A stretch of 64,000 nucleotides of DNA from CAKRJP01 sp963597615 (lineage in GTDB: Bacteria > Bacillota > Clostridia > Lachnospirales > Lachnospiraceae): assembly GCA_963597615.1 (NCBI GenBank), contig CAVBQS010000024.1, positions 1 to 64,000 of the forward strand. Reading direction: 5' to 3'. This document shows positions 26,900 through 36,025 of the stretch, piece by piece. The notes under the pieces were generated by a model that did not search any database, was not told the origin of the DNA, and worked only from the letters and a program-made list of their open reading frames with translations. How positions within the stretch are numbered: position 1 is the stretch's first letter; the number at the start of each line of letters is the position of its first letter. Position numbers and translations under genes: made by a program.

Positions 26900-27414
26900 T
26901 GCAGACAGTTACTGCGGAGACAATTTACAGAGATTACTATAAGAAAATCTGCGGATTTGTATATAAGAAGGTAGGAGACTCCAATGCGGCGGAGGATCTG
27001 GTATCGGACATTTTTTTAAAGATCACAGCCAATATTGACCGGTTTGACCCAGAGAAGGCAGCAGTTTCCACTTGGGTATATACCATTGCAAACAACACAG
27101 TACTGGATTATTATCGGACCCGTAAGGTTCATGGACAGCTTCCGGAGGATAATGGAGAGAACGGTGCTTTGCCGGAAAGTCTGGTAGAGTCTAAGGGACT
27201 GGATGCTGGTCTTTTGGAGGAGGAGCAGTTAGAGGAACTGGCAGATGCCTTGGCTAAACTTCCTGAGCGGTCCAGAGATATTATTATCCTTCATTACTAT
27301 GGAAATATGACTTTGAAGGAGGTAGCCTTTAAGATGGGAATGTCCTATGCCAATATTAAGATTGTGCACAAGAAGGCCATCCAGGAACTAAAAAGGCTAA
27401 TGACAGATCTTTAA
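26899..27414 (+). CDS. ECF-type RNA polymerase sigma factor
   Basis: A 171-residue sigma-70-family protein. Region 2 is at residues about 8-75 (YRDYYKKICGFVYKKVGDSNAAEDLVSDIFLKI, STWVYTIANNTVLDYYR). Region 4, a helix-turn-helix, is at about 110-165 (LPERSRDIIILHYYGNMTLKEVAFKMGMS). There is no region 1 or 3. It is translationally coupled to the 72-residue protein by a one-base overlap and precedes the export genes by 23 bp, so it probably controls this operon or a regulon of exported peptides. No membrane anti-sigma factor is present nearby, which leaves the 72-residue protein as a possible regulator. Confidence 0.92.
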   Translation: MQTVTAETIYRDYYKKICGFVYKKVGDSNAAEDLVSDIFLKITANIDRFDPEKAAVSTWVYTIANNTVLDYYRTRKVHGQLPEDNGENGALPESLVESKGLDAGLLEEEQLEELADALAKLPERSRDIIILHYYGNMTLKEVAFKMGMSYANIKIVHKKAIQELKRLMTDL

Positions 27415-27437
27415 GAGAAGAATAAGAGGTATTTCGT

Positions 27438-27923
27438 ATGTCGGAAGAAAAAGGGACATCTTTGTTTCGGAAGAAAAGCGAGGAATATATTGATTCCCCG
27501 GAGAAACTTGACCACTATCTTCACGTTACGAATCCAGGGGTATGGGCACTGCTTTTGGCAGTGCTCCTGTTATTCATAGGGTTTGTGGCATGGAGCTTTA
27601 TGGCAAGATTGGAAACCCATGTGGCTGTGGCTGTTGTTGCGGAAAATGATACTTGTACAGCCTACGTGCCGGCCAAGGCTTTGGACGCTGTGGTGAAGGC
27701 CAGAACTGTAACCTTAAGTGATCAGGAGTATTCCCTATCTCCTGATTCTCCAAAACCGGAGACGGTTACCGATGAAACCAATATTTACATTCGTCTGGCG
27801 GCAGACTTGTCCATTGGGGATGTGGTATATGAGATCCCCATGGATGGAGATTTAAAAAATGGGGTCTATAGTGGAGTCGTTACAACGGAGACCTTGTCAC
27901 CCATCTCCTTGCTATTAAATTAA
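27438..27923 (+). CDS. Short HlyD-like membrane protein of the NHLM export system
   Basis: A 161-residue protein with an N-terminal cytoplasmic segment, one membrane helix (about residues 33-56, VWALLLAVLLLFIGFVAWSF) and a short extracytoplasmic beta-rich domain. Position just before the two ABC transporters and the sequence KLDHYLHVTNPGVWALL match the NHLM-type HlyD adaptor. It is shorter than the usual adaptor and lacks the long coiled-coil hairpin, which makes sense in a Gram-positive cell with no outer membrane to reach. It is expected to bind the transporters at the membrane and guide the peptide outwards. Confidence 0.82.
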   Translation: MSEEKGTSLFRKKSEEYIDSPEKLDHYLHVTNPGVWALLLAVLLLFIGFVAWSFMARLETHVAVAVVAENDTCTAYVPAKALDAVVKARTVTLSDQEYSLSPDSPKPETVTDETNIYIRLAADLSIGDVVYEIPMDGDLKNGVYSGVVTTETLSPISLLLN

Positions 27924-27932
27924 AGAGGGTTC

Positions 27933-30110
27933 ATGTCTATGAGAAAGAAAAAAATGAATCAACCCTTAACCAAGGGAGTGGCAAGGGTTCCGGTAATCAT
28001 GCAATTAGAGATGCTGGAGTGTGGAGCGGCTTGCTTTGCTATGATCATGGGATATTATGGAAAATGGATTACCCTGGAGCAGGCAAGGGTTGACTGTGGC
28101 GTGTCCAGAGATGGGTCCAGTGCCAAAAATATTATGCGGGCAGCAAAGGGCTATGGCATGGAAGTCCATGCTTACAAACTGGAGCCGGAAGCTCTTTTAA
28201 AAGAAGGGCCCTTCCCATGTATGATTCACTGGGGCTTTAATCACTTTGTGGTGCTGGATGGCTTCCATGGTAATAAGGCAGTGCTAAATGACCCTGCAAG
28301 AGGCCGGATTGTGGTTTCCTGGGAGGAATTTGACCGGGAATTTACAGGGGTCTGCATGACAATGGCGCCAGGGCCTGACTTTGTGCCGGAGGGAAGCAGA
28401 AAGAATGTTTGGAAGTATGCCGCAGAGCGAATTAGGGGAACCGGAAGTTCCACCATATTTGTGGCCTTGACAACGGTGATTATTGCCTTCCTAGGAATTT
28501 TGCAACCTATATTTAACCAGGTCTTTTTGGACCGGCTCCTTACAGGAACTAACAAGGACTGGCTCTTTGGTTTCCTTGTGGCTCTGGGCGTTTATTCTGG
28601 AATTCTTGTACTAATGAGCTGGGTCAATGCCATCTATGGTTTAAAGATTCAGGGAAAAATCTCTGCTGTAGGCAATTCTTCTTACCTGTGGAAAATTTTA
28701 CGGCTTCCTATGCAATTTTTTGACCAGCGCCTGCCAGGCGACTTGGTGGAGAGACAAAGTACCAACGCCTCTATTGCAGGAGACCTGGTAAATACCTTTG
28801 GACCCTTGGTTATTAATACCTGGATGATGGTATTTTATTTGGTGTTAATGCTAAGAAGAAGCCTTTTTCTTACCTTAATCGGGGTAGGGTCTTTAGCTAT
28901 TAACCTTCTGGTATCTGGATGGATTACCCAGAGACGAGTCAATATACAGCGGGTTCAGATGCGGGATCAAAGCAAATTTTCCAGTGCGGTGGTTACAGGA
29001 ATCGATATGATAGAGACCATTAAAGCCAGTGGTGTGGAGAAGGGATATTTTGCCAGACTTTCCGGCTACCAAGCCAGTGTTAACGAGGGGGAAACCAGAT
29101 TTGCAAGATTAAACCAATGGTTAGAGGTTATTCCAAAGCTTTGTGGTGCCTTGGCCAACCTAGCGGTTTTGGGCTATGGCATGGACCTGGTGTTAAATGG
29201 GGAAATGACCCTTGGTATGATTATGGCCTTTCAGGGATTTTTAAATGCCTTTACAGCGCCTGCCACCTCTATGGTAGCGGCAGGTCAGTCCCTGCAGGAG
29301 ATGTTAACCCAGATGGAACGGGTAGACGATGTAATGAACTATGAAAACGATCCCTGGTTTTTGCCTAGAGAAATTACAGACCGCCAGGATAAGTTAAGTG
29401 GGGAAATAGAACTTAAAAATGTAAGCTTTGGCTATTCCCGATTTGCAGCTCCGGTGATCGAGAATTTTTCCATGAAGGTAAAGCCTGGGGAAAAGATTGC
29501 CTTGGTTGGGGCTTCCGGTTGCGGAAAGTCCACCCTAGTAAGGCTTCTTACAGGGCTAAGCACTGCCTGGTCCGGAGAGATTTTATTTGACGGGATCGAG
29601 ATTTCCAATATGGACCGGGATGTATTTACAGCGTCTGTGTCAGTGGTAGACCAGGAAGTCATCCTTTTTGACGATACCCTTGCCAACAACATTTCCATGT
29701 GGGATGACACTATGGAAGATGCAGACATTATGGAAGCTGCAAAGGATGCCCAGATTCATGATGACATTCGAAAAGCAGGAGGCTATCAAAATAAGATTAA
29801 AGAAGAGGGAAGGGACCTGTCAGGAGGTCAAAGGCAGAGAATTGAGATTGCAAGAGCCCTGGCAAAGAACCCCTCCATCTGTATTTTAGATGAGGCCACC
29901 TCTGCCTTAGATGCAAAGACAGAATACGATGTGGTAAATGCCATTAGTAAGCGAGGCATTACCTGTATTGTTGTAGCTCACAGACTGTCCACCATCAGGG
30001 ACTGTGATGAGATTCTGGTACTAGACCAAGGCCAAATCGTGGAGCAAGGCAACCATGAGGAATTAATGGAGCTTAATGGAATTTATAAATTGTTGATTAG
30101 CAGCGAATAG
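27933..30110 (+). CDS. NHLM/NHLP peptide export ABC transporter with C39 peptidase domain
   Basis: A 725-residue peptidase-containing ABC transporter. The N-terminal C39 domain (residues 15-150) has Gln24, catalytic Cys30 in LECGAACF, His104 in FNHFVVLDGF and Asp120 in NDPARG, so the leader peptidase should be active. A six-helix membrane domain follows (about 165-450). The ATPase domain has Walker A GASGCGKST, signature LSGGQRQRIEIARA and Walker B ICILDEATSALD. It cleaves double-glycine-type leaders and exports the peptide. It is encoded between the HlyD-like protein and a second ABC half-transporter, as in the NHLM_micro_ABC1/ABC2 arrangement. The 72-residue protein upstream is the best local candidate substrate. 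Confidence 0.95.
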   Translation: MSMRKKKMNQPLTKGVARVPVIMQLEMLECGAACFAMIMGYYGKWITLEQARVDCGVSRDGSSAKNIMRAAKGYGMEVHAYKLEPEALLKEGPFPCMIHWGFNHFVVLDGFHGNKAVLNDPARGRIVVSWEEFDREFTGVCMTMAPGPDFVPEGSRKNVWKYAAERIRGTGSSTIFVALTTVIIAFLGILQPIFNQVFLDRLLTGTNKDWLFGFLVALGVYSGILVLMSWVNAIYGLKIQGKISAVGNSSYLWKILRLPMQFFDQRLPGDLVERQSTNASIAGDLVNTFGPLVINTWMMVFYLVLMLRRSLFLTLIGVGSLAINLLVSGWITQRRVNIQRVQMRDQSKFSSAVVTGIDMIETIKASGVEKGYFARLSGYQASVNEGETRFARLNQWLEVIPKLCGALANLAVLGYGMDLVLNGEMTLGMIMAFQGFLNAFTAPATSMVAAGQSLQEMLTQMERVDDVMNYENDPWFLPREITDRQDKLSGEIELKNVSFGYSRFAAPVIENFSMKVKPGEKIALVGASGCGKSTLVRLLTGLSTAWSGEILFDGIEISNMDRDVFTASVSVVDQEVILFDDTLANNISMWDDTMEDADIMEAAKDAQIHDDIRKAGGYQNKIKEEGRDLSGGQRQRIEIARALAKNPSICILDEATSALDAKTEYDVVNAISKRGITCIVVAHRLSTIRDCDEILVLDQGQIVEQGNHEELMELNGIYKLLISSE

Positions 30111-30125
30111 AAAGGAGACGGTTTC

Positions 30126-32303
30126 GTGGACAGATTGAATCATCAAATTGAAAATCGAAATAAACACGAAAATGAGCTCCTTACGGAAGCTTTTCAGGAT
30201 ATTTCTAAGGCGGTGGCTCATAAAAAAATTTCCCAGGAACTTTTTGAGGAGGGGAAGGATACCAAGGATGCAGTATCCCAGCTTCTAAGGCATTATGGCA
30301 TTCGGGAAAAGGAAGTTCCAAAGAAGCTAAAAACTTTGGAAGACCGCTTGGATTTTCTTCTCTCCTCAGCAGGGGTTTTTTATCGACCCATCCATTTAGA
30401 TGAGGGCTGGCAGAAGGATGCCATGGGAGTTATGATGAGCACTATGAGAGAAGATGGTGCTGTTATTACCATACTGCCCTGGGAGGGTGGTGGATTTTAC
30501 TATGTAAATCCCCACACAGGAAAGCGGACCAGAATCGATAAGAAAGAGGCTGTTAAAATCGGTCAGGAAGGCTATTGCTTTTATAGAGCCTTGCCTATGC
30601 GGAAGCTAAGAGCCTACGATATTTGGAATTATATGCGAGAGTGTTTGACGGCTTGGGATATCTTAAGTTTCACGACAGTGACTGGGATTGTGACCCTGGT
30701 AGGCCTGTTGCTTCCAAAGCTTAGCAAGCTTCTAACCAGCACCGTATTAGATTATCATAGTGAAAAACTTTTGCTGGCAGTCATGCTTTTTATGACCTGT
30801 GCTTCCTTTAGCTACATCCTTTTTGAATCCATGAAGGATATTTTGGTAAAGCGTATGGGAACAAAGCTGACCCAGCATTTGATTACAGCTACAATGATGC
30901 GGGTCATCTCTCTTCCGGTGGATTTCTTTAAAAGTTATTCCACCGGTGAACTAAATCAATACCTGACATATATGTCCAGTATTTGCAATACAGCCATCAA
31001 TGGCTTTTTTGCCACAGGAATTACAGGCTTATTTTCCTTAGTATTTTTGGTTCAGGTATTTACCTTTGCAAAAGCTTTGGTGATTCCATCACTGATTGTG
31101 ACTGCCTTTACCTTAATTGTCAGCGTGATCACAGGAATTACCCAATCTGCCATTACCAGAGAGCAGATGCAGATGGCAGCTAAAGAAAAGGGCCTTGTGT
31201 ATTCTCTTATTAAGGGCATTCGGAAAATACGTTTGGCTGGGGCAGAAAAAAGAGCCTTTGTAAACTGGGCCCATAGCTATGCCAGGGAGGCAGAACTTCA
31301 GTATGATCCTCCGGCCCAGATTAAGTTAAATAAGGTCTTTACTACAGCCATTTCCCTGGGAGGAACCATAGCAGTCTATGTTGTGGCAGTAAAAAATCAG
31401 GTGACAGTTTCTGATTACTATGCCTTTACCATGTCCTACGCCTTTGTCTCAATGGCTTTAATGTCTATGGCAAATGCAGCTGCAAAGGTGGCTACCATTC
31501 GTCCCACTATGGACCTGATTCGACCTTTAATGGAAGCCATTCCTGAGGAGGGAGATGACCTGGAGACCGTTACAGAGCTTCAGGGAGAAATTGAGATGGA
31601 CAATGTAACCTTCCGCTACGAAGCAGATGCCCCCCTAATCCTAGACGATCTGTCCTTGCAGATTCCGGCAGGCCAGTATGTAGCCATAGTAGGAAAAACC
31701 GGCTGCGGAAAGTCCACTCTTCTTCGATTACTTTTGGGATTTGAGACTCCTACCAAGGGAAGTATTTATTATGACAAGAAGGATTCCAGAGGACTGGACA
31801 TGGGGTCTGTGAGAAAACAGATCGGAACTGTTATGCAAAATGGAAAGCTGTTTCAGGGAAGCATTTACGAAAATATTTCCATAGGAGCCTCCAATCTTTC
31901 TATGGACCAGGCCTGGGAAGCAGCAGAGATGGCTGGAATAGCAGAGGATATTAGGCGGATGCCAATGGGTATGCATACCATTATAGCCGGAACCGGAGGA
32001 AGTATCTCCGGAGGCCAGAAACAGCGCCTCATGATCGCAAGAGCCGTAGCACCAAAGCCAAAAATCTTATTCTTAGATGAGGCTACATCAGCCCTAGATA
32101 ATATCACCCAGAAGCGGGTGTCAAAGTCTTTGGATAAATTAAAATGCACCAGAATCGTGGTAGCCCATAGATTATCAACCATACGACATTGTGACCGGAT
32201 CTTGGTGCTGGATGGAGGGAAGATTGTAGAGGATGGAAGTTACTGGGAACTGATGGAGAAGCAGGGGTTCTTCTCAGAATTGGTTGAGCGGCAGAAGATT
32301 TAG
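30126..32303 (+). CDS. NHLM export system ABC transporter, second subunit (no peptidase)
   Basis: A 725-residue ABC half-transporter beginning with GTG, with AAAGGAGAC upstream. The N-terminal ~160 residues form a cytoplasmic domain (VFYRPIHLDEGWQKDAMGVMM, GGGFYYVNPHTGKRTRI) that replaces the C39 domain of its partner and is typical of NHLM_micro_ABC2 proteins. Membrane helices span about 185-460. The ATPase domain has Walker A GKTGCGKST, signature ISGGQKQRLMIARA and Walker B ILFLDEATSALD. It most likely forms a heterodimer with the preceding peptidase-containing subunit. It is the last gene of the operon. Confidence 0.94.
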   Translation: MDRLNHQIENRNKHENELLTEAFQDISKAVAHKKISQELFEEGKDTKDAVSQLLRHYGIREKEVPKKLKTLEDRLDFLLSSAGVFYRPIHLDEGWQKDAMGVMMSTMREDGAVITILPWEGGGFYYVNPHTGKRTRIDKKEAVKIGQEGYCFYRALPMRKLRAYDIWNYMRECLTAWDILSFTTVTGIVTLVGLLLPKLSKLLTSTVLDYHSEKLLLAVMLFMTCASFSYILFESMKDILVKRMGTKLTQHLITATMMRVISLPVDFFKSYSTGELNQYLTYMSSICNTAINGFFATGITGLFSLVFLVQVFTFAKALVIPSLIVTAFTLIVSVITGITQSAITREQMQMAAKEKGLVYSLIKGIRKIRLAGAEKRAFVNWAHSYAREAELQYDPPAQIKLNKVFTTAISLGGTIAVYVVAVKNQVTVSDYYAFTMSYAFVSMALMSMANAAAKVATIRPTMDLIRPLMEAIPEEGDDLETVTELQGEIEMDNVTFRYEADAPLILDDLSLQIPAGQYVAIVGKTGCGKSTLLRLLLGFETPTKGSIYYDKKDSRGLDMGSVRKQIGTVMQNGKLFQGSIYENISIGASNLSMDQAWEAAEMAGIAEDIRRMPMGMHTIIAGTGGSISGGQKQRLMIARAVAPKPKILFLDEATSALDNITQKRVSKSLDKLKCTRIVVAHRLSTIRHCDRILVLDGGKIVEDGSYWELMEKQGFFSELVERQKI

Positions 32304-32404
32304 GGGTGAGAGGGGAAGCCTTGCGATGGTTTGTGAAGACCCTATCTCACTCCCAGCTATGTTGTCTGCTCCAAAATCCAATAAAACCAAGCATACAAAA
32401 CGAG

Positions 32405-32440
32405 AAAACTCCCCAATAGCAATCGCTGCTGGGGAGTTTT
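32405..32440. terminator. Bidirectional terminator, NHLM operon and symporter gene
   Basis: A 16-position stem (32405-32420 with 32425-32440) with one mismatch and one wobble, flanked by A-rich and T-rich ends. It closes the export operon and, on the minus strand, the symporter transcript. The surrounding stretch 32304-32565 contains no gene that I can support. Confidence 0.85.
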
Positions 32441-32565
32441 GCGTATGTATGATGTCGGAGCTTCTGCATGGAATGCGATATGCCGCTTAAAATGATGACG
32501 AGGCTTCCGTAAGAAACGCAGTCTATTTTGACGGTATATCTCGTCCTCCACAGAGAGCGGACTCT

Positions 32566-34056
32566 TTAGAAGTCAGAAGCAAGCCCGCCCTCAGAAGGCA
32601 CATTATCTTTAGCAGGGTGTTTCGCAGCCTTCCAAGCGAGGGTATCATCACAAATTCCAAAGGCCTCCGGTTCAAACCTAGGATCCTTCCCCTCTTTTTT
32701 TTGAGCTTCATAATCCTTGAGCAGGGCCCCTGCCTTAGGTGCTAAGAGGGCGATGGCAATGATATTTGCCCATCCTAGGAGACCGTAACCGATATCTCCC
32801 ATTGCCCACATTGCGTCTGCATTTACAACTGCTCCTAAGAAGGAGGCCAGGATAAATAAGGCTCTGGCTGCTGTTATGGCATGTTTGTTGTTGCCGGATA
32901 GATAGCGGATGTTACTTTCTGCCTGATAGCAATAGCCTGTCATGGATGTAAAAACAAAGAGTACAATAACAATGGCTAGGACTTTGCCACTCCAGTCCCC
33001 ATAGGTGTTCATAAGGGCGTGCTGGGTCCATTTGATGCCGGCTTCAATTCCACCGGTCTGATTGATCAGGTAATTTCCGGCGCTGTCACAGACATCATAG
33101 GTACCGGTAAGAAGTACAATAAATGCAGTGGCAGATCCTACAAACAGGGTATCTACGTAAATAGAAAAAGACTGAATCAGGCCCTGTTTTACCGGATGGG
33201 AACACTCTGCAGCGGCAGATACAATGGCGCCACATCCCATACCAGCTTCATTAGAATAGATGCCTCGCTTTACACCCCAGGAAATTGCTGAACCTAAGAT
33301 TCCTCCAAGTAGGGCATTGGTGCCGAAGGCAGAGGAAAAAATCATCCCAAGCATGCTGGGAACCTTGGTGATATTTAATCCAATAATTACCAGAGCTGCA
33401 AGAATATAAATCATACACATAACAGGTGCTAACAGCTCGGCGATGGCTGCAATTCTTTTGATACTTCCATAGACTACAATGGCAAGAAATACACAGCAGA
33501 TGGCACCGACGATTACTTTATTTACAGAGAAAGCTTCCTCAAATACCGTAACCAGGGAATTAATCTGCACTCCCGGCATTAAAAATCCAGGTCCTAAAAA
33601 GGCAATGATGGCAAATAAAATAGCATAAGGCTTGCACTTTAATCCTTTTTCGATGTAGTAAGCCGGACCTCCCAGAAATTCTCCGTCGGGATTCTTTACC
33701 TTATAAGCCTGGCCTAAAGTGGACTCCACAAAGGCTGAGGCGGCTCCGATTATAGCAATGATCCACATCCAGAATACGGATCCCGGGCCTCCGTAAAAAA
33801 TTGCAGAGGCCACTCCGGCAATATTTCCCATACCAACTCTGGCACCTACAGTGGTAGCAAAGGACTGGAAAGGTGTGATGCCGCTTTCGCTTTCTTCCTT
33901 GGTGGTTAATAGACGAATCATTTCTCCCAATAGGCGAACCTGTGGAAATTTCAGTCGAATGGATAAATAGAGACCAACTCCCAGGCACAAGGCCACTAAG
34001 AGCATACTCCAGACAATTCCATCCAACTGGTTTACCAATCTTGTAAATTGTACCAT
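32566..34056 (-). CDS. Sodium:alanine/glycine symporter (AGCS family)
   Basis: A 496-residue membrane transporter with about ten or eleven hydrophobic helices. The AGCS family motifs are clear: TTVGARVGMGNIAGVASAI (near residue 80), GGPAYYIEKGL, and AISWGVKRGIYSNEAGMGCG. It imports alanine or glycine together with sodium. The start at 34056 (MVQFTRLVNQLDG) has AGAGGGG 5 bp upstream; the longer frame to 34221 runs through the promoter and is excluded. It is monocistronic, with a promoter at 34136-34164 and a hairpin at the very beginning of the mRNA. Confidence 0.95.
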   Translation of the reverse strand: MVQFTRLVNQLDGIVWSMLLVALCLGVGLYLSIRLKFPQVRLLGEMIRLLTTKEESESGITPFQSFATTVGARVGMGNIAGVASAIFYGGPGSVFWMWIIAIIGAASAFVESTLGQAYKVKNPDGEFLGGPAYYIEKGLKCKPYAILFAIIAFLGPGFLMPGVQINSLVTVFEEAFSVNKVIVGAICCVFLAIVVYGSIKRIAAIAELLAPVMCMIYILAALVIIGLNITKVPSMLGMIFSSAFGTNALLGGILGSAISWGVKRGIYSNEAGMGCGAIVSAAAECSHPVKQGLIQSFSIYVDTLFVGSATAFIVLLTGTYDVCDSAGNYLINQTGGIEAGIKWTQHALMNTYGDWSGKVLAIVIVLFVFTSMTGYCYQAESNIRYLSGNNKHAITAARALFILASFLGAVVNADAMWAMGDIGYGLLGWANIIAIALLAPKAGALLKDYEAQKKEGKDPRFEPEAFGICDDTLAWKAAKHPAKDNVPSEGGLASDF

Positions 34057-34095
34057 AATACCCCTCTTTTCTTTCTTTATCCTTATTGATGAAAA

Positions 34096-34123
34096 CGCCT
34101 CGGTCATGAAAAATGCCGAGGCG
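34096..34123 (-). promoter_or_regulatory. 5'-leader hairpin of the symporter mRNA
   Basis: A perfect 8-bp stem CGCCTCGG/CCGAGGCG, followed on the minus strand by GTTTTC, starts about 7 bases after the predicted transcription start. It could act as an attenuator or as a 5' stabilising hairpin. It does not resemble a glycine riboswitch. Confidence 0.5.
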
Positions 34124-34135
34124 TAAACTATCCTT

Positions 34136-34164
34136 ATTATAAAATTCCTTATGAAAGAAGTCAA
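34136..34164 (-). promoter_or_regulatory. Promoter of the AGCS symporter gene
   Basis: On the minus strand TTGACT (34159-34164) and a perfect TATAAT (34136-34141) are 17 bp apart. The leader is about 75 bases long. Confidence 0.85.
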
Positions 34165-34369
34165 ACAAATGCTTGCAAAAATTGATGCAAAATAGGGCTT
34201 TGATTGATGAAAAATGAACAAAATAAAGATGGGCTATTCATAGTGGTGGAGAAAAGAAAAAAGGTTTATACTTAAGCTAGATTTTCCTCGTAGATTGTGA
34301 TAGGATATCAAGGTTACGAATGACTAACTATTGAATTAAATAAAGGATAATATAAAATCAGGGGGCGCT

Positions 34370-36025
34370 ATGAAAAGGGGTAGCAAGAAGAAAAAAATTG
34401 AAATGTTTGTGGATTTGTTTTTGCTGATTTTTGTGCTTGTGCTGGCAGGTGGCATGTACCGGTATGAGCAGGAAAAGAATCCTTCTGTAAATTACGTAAC
34501 AGAAGGGTGGTATCAGTTGGTGGATGGGGAAAAGCAGGAGCTTACTCTTCCGGCCAAAATTACTGCAGGTGAAGATGGGACCATTAAACTTTATAATGAC
34601 AGCTTGAAGGGGGAGGAGGGGCAGGTTCTTTCCGTGACAAATGTTCAGAATGAATTGCAAATTTTAGTAGGGGACCAAGTTCTTTATAGTTATAAGAGCT
34701 CTCTTTTTAAGCGAAATAATCAGATGAAGGGAAAGCTTTGGGGAGATGCCATTCTTCCAAGTTCAATGAAAGAAGATCCTCTGGTGCTGTTCTATACTTG
34801 CAAGGCTGGAGAAGTTTTTGAGGTGGAGGCTCCTTATTATGGAACCATGGACAGTATTGTCAGCAGTCACATTTCTGAAAACTATCTTTCTCTTTTGGTG
34901 ATTGCAGGAATTTTAGCTTTGGCTATAGTATCCATTATGATTTTTCTTTATGGTATGAGTCAGGGCATGAGGGAGAAGCGCTTTTTTGACATGGCAGTCT
35001 TCCTTTTACTTACGGGAATCTGGTGTGTGACAGATTCTGCTCTCTATCAGATGTATGGGGGAGAAGTGGCAGCAGGAGGAGTGATTTCTTTTTATAGTTT
35101 CATGCTTCTAGCTATTCCTATGCTGCATTTTGTGAAAAATACAGGAAGAATAAATACATATATATTGCCGGACCTTATTATTTGGCTTTTTTATGGAAAT
35201 GCAGTGATTCAAGGTTTGGTGCATGTTTACTTTCAGATTCCCTTTATAAATATGCTGTGGGCTACCCACATTCTTTTGGTGGCAGGAGTAGTGGTTGTCA
35301 TCTACCTTCTTTGGAAGGAATATAAGGTATATCACAGGGAGCAAGTAAGAATCTGCCTTAGGGCTTTTGGGGCGATGTCCTTTGGAGGTATTCTCTCTTT
35401 GATTCTCTATTGGGCTTTTCAGATTTACTGGTATGATATGATCTTTCAGCTGGGAATTTTGGTGGCTATTGGCATTATGATCTGGGGAATCTTAAGAGAA
35501 ATAATCTGTGAGCGCCAGGCAAAGGCTGAGGAAGAGGCCTATGAAAGAATGTCCGGGGAGGACCGTCTGACGGGACTTAAGAATCAAAAAGCTTTTGAAC
35601 AGTATTTGTTAATGGTCCTAAATAATACGGAAAATCCAAAGGAGACCCTGCTGGTCTTTATTGATTTGGAGGACCTTCACCAGGTGAATGAGGATCATGG
35701 AAATGCCATGGGAGATGAGATGATCATTGGAGCAGCTAGATGTATTCAACGCTCCTGCGAAATTTTTGAAAATGAAATGAAATGCTTCCGAATTCATGGG
35801 GATGAGTTTGCAGTGGTCTTGCTGCCGGGGGCAGATCGCTATGTTTGGGAGAAACGATTAAGCCGAGAGGTGGAAAAATACAATCGTACCGGCCATCACC
35901 CCTTCCGCTTGACCTGTGGCTATGGAGTTTTAGAAGACCAGGGAGAAACTATTAAGAGTTTAAGCCAGTGGAAGTGGCATACGGATCAGGATTTGAGAAA
36001 GCAGAAGGGAGGCGAGAGTCGTTGA
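34370..36025 (+). CDS. Membrane GGDEF-domain protein (putative diguanylate cyclase, HGDEF variant)
   Basis: A 551-residue protein. There is an N-terminal membrane helix, an extracellular beta-rich domain (about 40-165), then about seven membrane helices (170-380), an arrangement like the 7TMR-DISM sensors. The C-terminal GGDEF domain (about 395-545) begins with EDRLTGLKNQKAF and has FIDLEDLHQVNEDHGNAMGDEM. Its active-site loop reads RIHGDEF, so the first Gly of GGDEF is replaced by His. The catalytic DEF acidic pair remains, so activity is possible but uncertain. GGGGG lies about 5 bp before the ATG. It overlaps the following EAL gene by four bases, so cyclic-di-GMP synthesis and breakdown may be coupled here. 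Confidence 0.88.
   Translation: MKRGSKKKKIEMFVDLFLLIFVLVLAGGMYRYEQEKNPSVNYVTEGWYQLVDGEKQELTLPAKITAGEDGTIKLYNDSLKGEEGQVLSVTNVQNELQILVGDQVLYSYKSSLFKRNNQMKGKLWGDAILPSSMKEDPLVLFYTCKAGEVFEVEAPYYGTMDSIVSSHISENYLSLLVIAGILALAIVSIMIFLYGMSQGMREKRFFDMAVFLLLTGIWCVTDSALYQMYGGEVAAGGVISFYSFMLLAIPMLHFVKNTGRINTYILPDLIIWLFYGNAVIQGLVHVYFQIPFINMLWATHILLVAGVVVVIYLLWKEYKVYHREQVRICLRAFGAMSFGGILSLILYWAFQIYWYDMIFQLGILVAIGIMIWGILREIICERQAKAEEEAYERMSGEDRLTGLKNQKAFEQYLLMVLNNTENPKETLLVFIDLEDLHQVNEDHGNAMGDEMIIGAARCIQRSCEIFENEMKCFRIHGDEFAVVLLPGADRYVWEKRLSREVEKYNRTGHHPFRLTCGYGVLEDQGETIKSLSQWKWHTDQDLRKQKGGESR

Noticed and set aside
24666..32565. Search for a JetD nuclease downstream of jetC
   Set aside because: All sizeable frames are accounted for by parA, a small basic protein, an AIM24-family gene and the export operon. 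None resembles JetD.
34057..34135. Glycine riboswitch before the AGCS symporter
   Set aside because: The leader is only about 75 bases and lacks the conserved glycine aptamer sequences.
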